Positions 16,613-23,723 of a stretch of DNA of 64,000 nt are shown here, piece after piece. The stretch comes from Lachnoclostridium sp. An196 (GTDB lineage: Bacteria; Bacillota; Clostridia; Lachnospirales; Lachnospiraceae), in assembly GCF_002160135.1 (NCBI RefSeq), contig NZ_NFJZ01000008.1:112005-176004 (forward strand), given 5' to 3'. Made by a program: the position numbers and the translations under genes. Numbering within the stretch: position 1 is the stretch's first letter; every line of letters starts with the position of its first letter. The notes beneath the pieces are model-generated. The model did not search any database. It worked only from the letters and a program-made list of their open reading frames with translations, and was not told the DNA's origin.

Positions 16613-17058
16613 AACTCTATGAACTGGTCAACCACTACCACATCGGCACGGAACTGACCTGCGCCGAGGCCATGTTCCTGGCCTGCAATGAATATTACCA
16701 CCTGAATTTATCTGAGGAGACACGGAAGATGTTCTCCGTCATGGGACTTGGGATGCAGACTGAGCAGTCCTGCTGCGGCGCCTTCACCGTGGCGGTGGGG
16801 ATCATCGGTCTGATGACCGCCAAGGAGGGCCAGACGGATGTGGACAACATGGAAGGCTACCAGATGATTGCTGAATTGACGGAGTTTATGCTGGGCTTCT
16901 ATGGAACGCTCCACTGTGTCGAGCTGCAAAGGCTGGAGATCGTGGGCTACGAAAACCCCTGCCACGCCATTGTGGAGGCGCTGGCCAAAAAGCTGGAGGA
17001 ACTGCTGGCGGGCCGCAGGATCTTTTGCCCGGCAAACGGAGGACAACTGAGCTGCTGA
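16600..17058 (+). CDS. C_GCAxxG_C_C-like redox protein
   Basis: 152 residues from ATG 16600, which has TTGGAG six bases upstream and overlaps the end of the NADAR gene by 13 bases. The signature LTCAEAMFLACNEYYHLNLSEETRKMFSVMGLGMQTEQSCCGAFTVAVG resembles the C_GCAxxG_C_C family of putative redox-active proteins, with Cys pairs at the start and middle and a later HC. An unusual member for an immunity array; coupling to NADAR is suggested by the overlap only. Confidence 0.6.
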   Translation: MATMKLYELVNHYHIGTELTCAEAMFLACNEYYHLNLSEETRKMFSVMGLGMQTEQSCCGAFTVAVGIIGLMTAKEGQTDVDNMEGYQMIAELTEFMLGFYGTLHCVELQRLEIVGYENPCHAIVEALAKKLEELLAGRRIFCPANGGQLSC

Positions 17059-17081
17059 TGTGCCGGAAAGCGAGGGATTAC

Positions 17082-17522
17082 ATGAAAGACTTTTCCCAAT
17101 ACGGAAACAGACCGGACGACCAGTGGGAGATGCTGCCCTGGATACCCGATCCGCGCCCGCCCTTCAAAATTTGGGTCAAGCCGGAGCAGATCGCGCCATT
17201 CTTTCTCATTCCCCACCACCCCTATGCGATCTCCCTTCTGCTGAAAATCAGCGATAGGTTCCGGACAGAGGAGTTCTGCCGGCTGGGACTGACCGGCAGC
17301 AGCGAGGACTGGGAGCGGCTGGTCCAGGGCGTGATACGGGAGTTTGAGGAAAACAACAGCGGTGTGGGTCTGTTTCACTTCGACTCTGACGAAGATGTGT
17401 TCTGCGTGTATTCCCAATACATCGACGATTTGATGATGCTGGCTAAAATGATCCGGGCGGCCTGTGCTGATGAAAAAACGATGGGGATGTATCTGAACAT
17501 GAGCGAGGCAGCGAAAGCATGA
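17082..17522 (+). CDS. Imm51-like protein
   Basis: 146 residues from ATG 17082, with CGAGGG at good spacing; longer in-frame starts overlap the previous gene. The C-terminal part LFHFDSDEDVFCVYSQYIDDLMMLAKMIRAACADEKTM fits the Imm51 outline (F-D-x-x-x-x-x-F-x-x-Y-S followed by a helix). The N-terminal part is proline-rich. Overlaps the next start by four bases. Confidence 0.45.
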   Translation: MKDFSQYGNRPDDQWEMLPWIPDPRPPFKIWVKPEQIAPFFLIPHHPYAISLLLKISDRFRTEEFCRLGLTGSSEDWERLVQGVIREFEENNSGVGLFHFDSDEDVFCVYSQYIDDLMMLAKMIRAACADEKTMGMYLNMSEAAKA

Positions 17523-17782
17523 AAGAGCTGACCACACAAACAGGGATCATCGTAAAATGCAGGAAAACGGCCATTGAATTTTTCCAAAATGCTCAGTCAG
17601 CGGATGCCTTTTCTGTGCTGAAGATCCCGGAGAGCTTCCAAGACATAGCAGTTGAGTTTTATGATTTGGTTATGGAAAACGATCACCCCACGGCCCTGCT
17701 GGGTTGCCGGGGCGATTACGATATTGCGATACAGATCGATGAGGTAACTGGCACCATGACGGGGTGGCATTGGTTCAAATGA
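17519..17782 (+). CDS. Small array protein, unrecognised
   Basis: 87 residues; its ATG overlaps the TGA of the preceding gene. It ends GCRGDYDIAIQIDEVTGTMTGWHWFK, a short beta-hairpin-like tail that recalls small SUKH-like or immunity proteins. No family call. Confidence 0.5.
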   Translation: MKELTTQTGIIVKCRKTAIEFFQNAQSADAFSVLKIPESFQDIAVEFYDLVMENDHPTALLGCRGDYDIAIQIDEVTGTMTGWHWFK

Positions 17783-17792
17783 GGGAAATGGA

Positions 17793-18086
17793 ATGATCGA
17801 GTACATCAAGCTCTTTTGGGAGGACGCACCAGAGGGAGAGCCGACCATCATCCTCTATGAAGTGGATACCGAAAATGCGCGGCTGGCCCTCCGCTCCATC
17901 GACATCTTTGCGGATGGCAGCACCCGCAACATCCCTGACCTTTACGACGGTGTCATCGAGATCACGCCGATCCCCACCGTGGAGGAATTGAACGCCCATG
18001 TCTGGGGCGAGGAATTCCACACCTGCATCATAGAGCAGGCGGAATTTGAGGCCATCTGGGAAAGCCACACCTATGATGGAGCATGA
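17793..18086 (+). CDS. DUF6881-like protein
   Basis: 97 residues. MIEYIKLFWEDAPEGEPTIILYEVDTENARLALRSIDIFADGSTRNI follows the DUF6881 pattern, in which Y-I-K-x-x-W is followed by P-x-x-L-Y-x-E-x-D and an I-x-x-F-x-D-G strand. Small alpha/beta proteins of this family are common in immunity clusters. It starts 10 bases after the preceding stop. Confidence 0.6.
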   Translation: MIEYIKLFWEDAPEGEPTIILYEVDTENARLALRSIDIFADGSTRNIPDLYDGVIEITPIPTVEELNAHVWGEEFHTCIIEQAEFEAIWESHTYDGA

Positions 18087-18107
18087 AAGGAACCAGGAGG
18101 AGACACT

Positions 18108-19058
18108 ATGAACAAACCTATAAAAGGCAAAAATCTGCCGTTGTTCCCCATCATTGACCTGGACCAGCTGCGCCGGGAAAACCGTCTGGAGGGCACAGAG
18201 GTGACAGACTTTTTCACGGCAAGGGATGGAAAAGTCTATCTTCTCATGGAACAGCCGTCCGAAACACAGGGTAAGGACTGGCTCAGCACTCCTTCCACCT
18301 ATACCGCAGTGGAAATCCAGCTGGATTGGGCGGAACAGCGGGTGCTGGAAACGACGCTGTTTCCTCTTGGCCTCTTGAAGTTCCAGTTCCATTATTTGCG
18401 GCCCGCAGGTGATCACTTCCTTCTGCTGGGGGCAAGATGCGCCTATCGGAAAAACGGCCCTGACCAGAACGCCTGGATCGTCAGCCGGGATGGAACTGTG
18501 CTGTCCCGTTTCTGCCTGGGGGATGGCATTCAAGATTGTGTGGTAAAAAAAGATGGCACCATCATTACCAGCTACTTTGACGAAGGTGTATTTGGTAATT
18601 ACGGTTGGGATGAACCTCTGGGTGCTTGCGGCCTGATTGCATGGACATCGGAGGGAACTCCTCTCTGGAAGAATGAGAAGTATTCCATCTATGACTGCTA
18701 TGCCATCAGCCTGGACGAAGAAGAAAACCTGTGGTTCTATTATTACGATGAATTCCAGCTGGTGCGGACGACCTTCAAAGAGGATCTTGTGTTTGAACTG
18801 CCAATCGAAGGAAGCGGAGCTTTTTCTGTTGCCCCGTCTGGTGATACTTTTCTGTTTCAGGGCGGGTATCAGGAACATAACAAATTCTACTTCCTTACCG
18901 CTCATGGTGATCGCCTTGAGCAAAAGCGGGAGGCTATTCCCACCTGTGATGGAAACAAAGTCGCTGTGGAGCAGTGCAGCCTGCTTTGCAGCCAGATGCT
19001 GTTCCTCGGGAAAAACGGCGTTCTCTATGGCGGGGTACTTGGTGAAAGCGAGGAATGA
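18108..19058 (+). CDS. Beta-propeller-like array protein
   Basis: 316 residues, almost wholly beta-strand. Repeating segments include GDGIQDCVVKKDGTIITSYFDEGVFGNYGWDEPLGACGLIAWTSEGTPLWKN and YAISLDEEENLWFYYYDEFQLVRTTF. The D-x-x-x-D...G-x-I-x-x-S-Y-F-D-E-G-V-F-G segment is recurrent in a family of bacterial propeller proteins of unknown action. Another propeller, fused to a WGR-like domain, lies at 30208-31317. Cytoplasmic: no signal peptide. Confidence 0.6.
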   Translation: MNKPIKGKNLPLFPIIDLDQLRRENRLEGTEVTDFFTARDGKVYLLMEQPSETQGKDWLSTPSTYTAVEIQLDWAEQRVLETTLFPLGLLKFQFHYLRPAGDHFLLLGARCAYRKNGPDQNAWIVSRDGTVLSRFCLGDGIQDCVVKKDGTIITSYFDEGVFGNYGWDEPLGACGLIAWTSEGTPLWKNEKYSIYDCYAISLDEEENLWFYYYDEFQLVRTTFKEDLVFELPIEGSGAFSVAPSGDTFLFQGGYQEHNKFYFLTAHGDRLEQKREAIPTCDGNKVAVEQCSLLCSQMLFLGKNGVLYGGVLGESEE

Positions 19059-19060
19059 CA

Positions 19061-19747
19061 ATGGTTGAAATCAATCGTGTCTGGCTCAATGTGGATACAG
19101 ACACCAACAAAATCACACTATTCAGCCGTCCCCGTGTATCCATCCGTGTAGATGAGTACATTTGGAGCTTGATCGAAGAACATATCGTGAAGCCCCATAA
19201 GCTCATGCGTAGTGAAAAGCACAAGTATCTGCTGAAAATTGCCTTTGGCCGATTTGATTCGGTGCGGCACCGGTATTATCCGCTTTCCCCGTACAACGGG
19301 CCGCTTCGGGAAGGCGTCAAGCCGGACAGCGCAAACGGATGGTATCCCCGTGAGGACTTTGCAGACTCTGAGGAACGCACCACCTGGTTCTCTCCCGATA
19401 AAATCTGGACAAACTGCGGCAACAAGGTTCTGGATGTCAATATTGATGCCGCCAATGTGAGCGAAAGCATCACCCCCAGAGAATACGCAGACTTGCTGTT
19501 CGATGGGATTGGGGCCGCATTGGTGTTTAACTTCAAAAGGCTCAAGCGCGAGGAGCTTGATGGGCTGAAACTCAAGATTGACTGGAGCGTGGTAGAGAGA
19601 TTTCCCTTTCCTGCGCCCTTTGAGGATCAGCAATACATTGGGGATGAAGGCAAAATTCATGTGTATTCCTGGGATGGCCGGCAGGAAACGAACCTTGTAG
19701 GTCCTTATTCTGTGCGGGATTTATATCTGGAGCATTTCGGAAAATAG
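19061..19747 (+). CDS. Hypothetical array protein, unrecognised
   Basis: 228 residues from ATG 19061 (GCGAGGA at good spacing); ATG 19055, two codons earlier, overlaps the previous stop. It starts VEINRVWLNVDTDTNKITLFSRPRVSIRVDEYIWSLIEEHI and ends GPYSVRDLYLEHFGK. Alpha/beta, soluble. I cannot name a family. Confidence 0.55.
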   Translation: MVEINRVWLNVDTDTNKITLFSRPRVSIRVDEYIWSLIEEHIVKPHKLMRSEKHKYLLKIAFGRFDSVRHRYYPLSPYNGPLREGVKPDSANGWYPREDFADSEERTTWFSPDKIWTNCGNKVLDVNIDAANVSESITPREYADLLFDGIGAALVFNFKRLKREELDGLKLKIDWSVVERFPFPAPFEDQQYIGDEGKIHVYSWDGRQETNLVGPYSVRDLYLEHFGK

Positions 19748-19761
19748 TTGGGAGGAAGCTG

Positions 19762-20172
19762 ATGAAACAGACAGATATTTATACTGAGGCTCTGATCTGT
19801 CTGCGCTCAATCCTTCAGGCAGACCATCCGGAATTCAAGAACTGGATCGACTGGTTGGAGCGGGACATTCAGGACTGGAACCAGCGGCGGGAGGTTGCCC
19901 ATCATCTTCGGGCATACGGTGGTATGGGTTCATTCAATGATCTGCCCAGTATGCGCGGAAATCACGACTACATTTTTGACTTTCTAAAGTCTGTGTGCTA
20001 TGCCTTCGGCCATCTTTATGCCAAACGGGAAGGCATTTCGCCAGAGGCATTGATGGCGGAGTGCCTCCACGATGTAGAGCAGGCAGCCTATCACCCCCAT
20101 AAGGCACTGAACCAAGCCATTGCCCAACACTTGATGCAGGGCGATCTACAGGAGAATCTGGATAGGCTGTAG
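19762..20172 (+). CDS. DUF6966-like protein
   Basis: 136 residues, all-helical apart from the hallmark HHLRAYGGMGSFNDLPSM around residue 45-60. The AYGGMGSFNDL motif marks the DUF6966-type small proteins. Preceding HPEFKNWIDWLERDIQDW is also typical. Function unknown; found in many immunity arrays. Confidence 0.55.
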   Translation: MKQTDIYTEALICLRSILQADHPEFKNWIDWLERDIQDWNQRREVAHHLRAYGGMGSFNDLPSMRGNHDYIFDFLKSVCYAFGHLYAKREGISPEALMAECLHDVEQAAYHPHKALNQAIAQHLMQGDLQENLDRL

Positions 20173-20183
20173 GAGGACTTGCT

Positions 20184-21155
20184 ATGAACGAAAGACTATT
20201 TCGTACCCAATTCAATCAAATGGAAACCACCGAGAAGCAGGCGCTGATGGAAAGCTTGGCTACTCGTTATGATATGACCTTTCTTGGCCTGCATACCTTT
20301 GACCGCTGGGGCCAGAGCAGCACCACCGGCATATTCGAGAAAGATGGCCGGGAGTATGTTTTCGTTCCCGGCGATACCGTCACCCTGGGCTGGGAACGGT
20401 TCGCCGTCGGGCTGGATCAGGACAGCCGAGAGGAACTGGACTATCTGTTCCAGGAATGGGAGATGGAACAGGACCCAGAGGAGATGATCCGGGAAAGCAT
20501 GGCTCCCGTTCGGCAGGCAGCTATTGGCCCTATGCTGGTGGGCCGGGAGTTGGAGGAACTGTGCTGGGAGCCGGTCACAATGGCCGATCCCAGATTGACC
20601 GCCCATCCTGACTGGCTGAAGCAGTTCCGGGAGTTTGCCTGGAGCGACCTTGACAGCCTTACTATGCACCAGTCAGCCCGCATTGAGCGGACGGAAAAGG
20701 GCTTTCAGATCTGTATCTATAACCGCACTGATTACGATGAACTCCTTGCCGGGCTGGAAAAGCAGGGGCTTTCGTTGCCTACAGCGGACGAGTGGGCCTA
20801 TCTGTGCGGCGGAGGGTGCCGCACCCTGTTCCCCTGGGGGGATGGAATGGACTACTCCATGCGTTTGCACTGGTTCGAGGACACGGAGGAGGACGAGGAC
20901 CGGCCCTACGACATGGAGGAGCCCAATTTCTTCGGCCTGTCCATCGCCTATGACCCCTATATGCGGGAGGTGGTGAAGGCCGGGCAGCTTACCACTTGCG
21001 GCGGGGATGGCGGGCGCAGCATCTGCGGCGGACTTGGAATTTTCCTCGGTTTCTTGCCCTGTTCGCCCCACTACAAGCCGGAAGTGCAGGAAGACAAGGA
21101 ACTAAACGGCGACTATGACTTCTACCGGCCTATTATCCGGGTGGAGGCAATTTGA
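20184..21155 (+). CDS. Protein with FGE-sulfatase-like (C-lectin fold) domain
   Basis: 323 residues. The C-terminal 130 residues read LPTADEWAYLCGGGCRTLFPWGDGMDY...NFFGLSIAYDPYMREVV...GGDGGRSICGGLGIFLGFLP, the core of the formylglycine-generating-enzyme-like/C-type lectin fold. The metal and cysteine residues needed for true FGE activity are not evident, so this is likely a binding module. The N-terminal 130 residues are unplaced. Domains of this fold are often recruited in bacterial conflict proteins. Confidence 0.6.
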   Translation: MNERLFRTQFNQMETTEKQALMESLATRYDMTFLGLHTFDRWGQSSTTGIFEKDGREYVFVPGDTVTLGWERFAVGLDQDSREELDYLFQEWEMEQDPEEMIRESMAPVRQAAIGPMLVGRELEELCWEPVTMADPRLTAHPDWLKQFREFAWSDLDSLTMHQSARIERTEKGFQICIYNRTDYDELLAGLEKQGLSLPTADEWAYLCGGGCRTLFPWGDGMDYSMRLHWFEDTEEDEDRPYDMEEPNFFGLSIAYDPYMREVVKAGQLTTCGGDGGRSICGGLGIFLGFLPCSPHYKPEVQEDKELNGDYDFYRPIIRVEAI

Positions 21156-21171
21156 GAATGCGGAGGGCACC

Positions 21172-21726
21172 ATGAGAGAAACAACACCCGATCTTACAAG
21201 GATCAGCAAGTATATCAGCTTGATCCTTCGGCACAAGCCGGAGGTTATTGGGATCAAGTTGGATACCCATGGCTGGGCGGATGTCAATGCGCTGCTGGCG
21301 GGTATCAGCAGAAAATACCCCATCAACCGGGACATTCTGGAGGAAATCGTGCGGAGTGATGAAAAGCAGCGGTATTCCTTCAGCGAGGACGGGACAAAAA
21401 TCCGGGCCAACCAGGGCCACTCCATTCAGGTGGATGTGGAACTCCCCGTGACTGAACCACCGGAGACGCTGTACCACGGAACAGCCCAGCGGTTTGCCGC
21501 CTCCATCGAGGTCCAGGGACTGCTTCCCCAAAGCCGCCTGTATGTCCATCTGTCCCCAGATCCCGAAACCGCCGAAAAAGTAGGCCAACGGCACGGCCAG
21601 CCTGTGATTTACCTGGTGGATGCCGGACAGATGCACCGCGACGGATATCTCTTTTATTTATCCGCCAATGGAGTGTGGCTGACAAAGGTGGTCCCTGCTC
21701 CGTACCTGAAACGCTTAGAGGAGTGA
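21172..21726 (+). CDS. kptA: RNA 2'-phosphotransferase, KptA/Tpt1 family
   Basis: 184 residues, the usual KptA length, from ATG 21172 behind CGGAGGG. It shows the full family pattern: RISKYISLILRHKPEVIGIKLDTHGWADVNALLAGI (winged-helix half), YHGTAQRFAASIEVQGL, YVHLSPDPETAEKVGQRHG and LSANGVWLTKVVP (NAD-binding half). The family removes 2'-phosphate from RNA using NAD+, releasing ADP-ribose 1,2-cyclic phosphate. In this array it may repair RNA damaged or modified by a toxin; that is inference. Confidence 0.92.
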   Translation: MRETTPDLTRISKYISLILRHKPEVIGIKLDTHGWADVNALLAGISRKYPINRDILEEIVRSDEKQRYSFSEDGTKIRANQGHSIQVDVELPVTEPPETLYHGTAQRFAASIEVQGLLPQSRLYVHLSPDPETAEKVGQRHGQPVIYLVDAGQMHRDGYLFYLSANGVWLTKVVPAPYLKRLEE

Positions 21727-21846
21727 ATGCCATGCGTACCGCGTATGGTACAGACAAGGTGAACAACACGCTCCGTCTTCTTTAAGAAAGAAAAAAGTAT
21801 TTGGAGAACGACAAAATAATATTTGAGATGGAGATTAAGAGCTAAT

Positions 21847-22257
21847 ATGACAGATATTCACGACTTAGTGCCAAAAAGTAAATTTGATAGTTCAAATATA
21901 GAGAGGCTAAAACACCTTACTGACAATGAGATTGAGCCGATATTACCCTCTCTTTTGGGGTGGATACAGGACTGTAATTGGCCTGTTGCTGGTGATATTT
22001 TGCCGGTGCTCGCTTTACACCAATCAGCCCTTGTCCCTTTAATTCATAGAGTTTTAAGTCCACATGAAAAAGACGACATATGGAAGTATTGGATTATCAC
22101 CTGTCTGGCACCTCTTTTTTCCGATGAGAGCATAAATTGTATTCTCTCAGATATACAGAGGATTGCAAAAAGTCCTACACAGGGCGAATTAAGAGAAGAA
22201 GTACATGAAGCCGCTGTTATCTTCTTGCAGAACAGACTATCAAAAACAGGTCGATAA
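21847..22257 (+). CDS. DUF5071 family protein, A+T-rich
   Basis: 136 residues from ATG 21847. IHDLVPKSKFDSSNIERLKHLTDNEIEPILPSLLGWIQDCNWPVAGDILPVLA is the DUF5071 signature (LVP-x-x-K-x-D, D-x-NWPVA). The rest is helical. It has low G+C and a weak ribosome site, with unusually long gaps on both sides (120 and 226 bases), so it looks like an inserted cassette. DUF5071 genes are frequent in immunity clusters. Confidence 0.75.
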   Translation: MTDIHDLVPKSKFDSSNIERLKHLTDNEIEPILPSLLGWIQDCNWPVAGDILPVLALHQSALVPLIHRVLSPHEKDDIWKYWIITCLAPLFSDESINCILSDIQRIAKSPTQGELREEVHEAAVIFLQNRLSKTGR

Positions 22258-22483
22258 CTTCCCATTTATCGGGGAGATAGCAAAGCCAACCGAGCCAGCA
22301 ACGGTCAAGATGAACTGCACATTTCATGAGCCGCCGCTGACAGCCTCGACTGTCTTTGCTGATAGGCAATCAAGCCGGTCTTTCGGCAGATGGCAGATAT
22401 CAAAAAGGAAAATCTGGACACTCGGCTGTGAGACCGGTGTGGAACTTACTACTTACAGAAAAAAGGATAAAGGAGGCGTCAAT
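22258..22483. other. Longest gap in the array, likely relic sequence
   Basis: These 226 bases stay open in the frame of the next gene but have no good start. The translated text (VFADRQSSRSFGRWQISKRKIW...) is basic and unlike the neighbours, so it looks like a fragment of something else, perhaps mobile-element DNA. No terminator is visible, and the following gene has its own AAAGGAGG. Confidence 0.35.
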
Positions 22484-23332
22484 ATGGATGTCGTGAAACT
22501 CCCCAAAAAAGTCCGTATGGTCTGCTATGAGATCATGGATGGCAAAGAAGAAGCCTTGGACACGCTGGAATCCTTTGCCGATAAATACCCCCATCAGGTA
22601 GCAGCGGTCAAGGCCGAGGTCGCCTATTTCAACCTGGACTATGAAAAGGCGCTTGCTTTGGATCTGACCATCCTTCCCTGGCTGGAGGAGTGGTATTACA
22701 GCAATGTGAGCGATGAACACATGATTGCCATGACGGTGGCCGCAATCCAACTCCACCGAGAGCAGGAGCTGATTGAGGCGCTGACGAAGGAGCAGATGCG
22801 CATCCGGGCTGAGAACGGCCTTTCCCAGCGGGATCGGTTCTGTGACATCCTGATGGATTACCTCAAGCGGGGCGTGATGCCCTTTGCGGACAACGACAAG
22901 AACTACCCCTACCATGAACCGGAGGAACCTCAAACGAAGGAGCAGCTCTGGGCAAAGCTGGTGGAACAGAATAAAAAGCTCTCGCCGGACGATCTCGATG
23001 CCAGGCGGAAGCTCTACAACCACTGCTGTATGTTCGGCACTGCCAAGGATGCGGTGGAGCTATTCGAGGAGATTCAGGGCGTGCCCATGGCGGACTCCTC
23101 CTATCGGGACGCCATCGCTCGCTATCTCTACTTGGGTGAACGGGAGAAGGCGCTCCAGACCGCGGAGCGGCTGGCGACATCGCGGCTGTGGGCGGTGGCC
23201 GGGCCGACCCAGGTGCGCCCCATGTCTTTCTTTGGGGATCCGAACCTGCGGGAATTCCTACTGGAGCCGGAATCCCTCCGGCGCATCCGGGAAGCTGCCC
23301 TCATTGATAACGGGGATTTGATTCGAAAGTAA
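22484..23332 (+). CDS. TPR-like helical repeat protein
   Basis: 282 residues from ATG 22484 with AAAGGAGG seven bases upstream. It consists of helix pairs typical of tetratricopeptide-like repeats (DTLESFADKYPHQVAAVKAEVAYFNLDYEKALAL; LYNHCCMFGTAKDAVELFEEIQG; DAIARYLYLGEREKALQTAERLA). No catalytic motif. Probably a protein-binding scaffold; partner unknown. Confidence 0.6.
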   Translation: MDVVKLPKKVRMVCYEIMDGKEEALDTLESFADKYPHQVAAVKAEVAYFNLDYEKALALDLTILPWLEEWYYSNVSDEHMIAMTVAAIQLHREQELIEALTKEQMRIRAENGLSQRDRFCDILMDYLKRGVMPFADNDKNYPYHEPEEPQTKEQLWAKLVEQNKKLSPDDLDARRKLYNHCCMFGTAKDAVELFEEIQGVPMADSSYRDAIARYLYLGEREKALQTAERLATSRLWAVAGPTQVRPMSFFGDPNLREFLLEPESLRRIREAALIDNGDLIRK

Positions 23333-23357
23333 ATTGCTTGGAATTGGAGGATCTGCC

Positions 23358-23708
23358 ATGAGCAAGGAACTGGAACTATATAAAGCATTTATTGACGGCC
23401 TTGTGGAGCGGAAAGACAGCATGACGGCCCTGTGGGTCAAGGGCGATGGCTTTCCTAAGACAGAGGACAACAAGGCGAAAAATGAACTTCTCGCCGCACT
23501 GACCCCGGAGCAGAAAGGTGTGCTGGCTGAGATGCTTCAGGACGAACATATTGCGGGTATCCACGATACCCTTGCATATATCAATGAGATGATGGATCTG
23601 GAGGGGCTGGAGCTTCATCAGGACGGTGAATCCTATCCCAACGACTATTTTGAGAGCCTGCACTATGACTTCATCAGCCGTTGTGACGGAGATGAGTGGC
23701 CGGAATAA
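23358..23708 (+). CDS. DUF6547-like protein
   Basis: 116 residues from ATG 23358 with TGGAGG at good spacing. LYKAFIDGLVERKDSMTALWVKGDG, then LTPEQKGVLAEMLQDEHIAGIHDTLAYINEMMDLEGLEL and a final SLHYDFISRCDGDEWPE fit the DUF6547 outline. Helical and acidic. It lies 15 bases before the giant gene. Confidence 0.55.
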   Translation: MSKELELYKAFIDGLVERKDSMTALWVKGDGFPKTEDNKAKNELLAALTPEQKGVLAEMLQDEHIAGIHDTLAYINEMMDLEGLELHQDGESYPNDYFESLHYDFISRCDGDEWPE

Positions 23709-23723
23709 AAGGAGGCGTGACAG

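Noticed and set aside
21731..21781. A 17-codon frame between kptA and the DUF5071 gene
   Set aside because: Too short, no good ribosome site and no recognisable sequence; it may be the tail of a lost gene.
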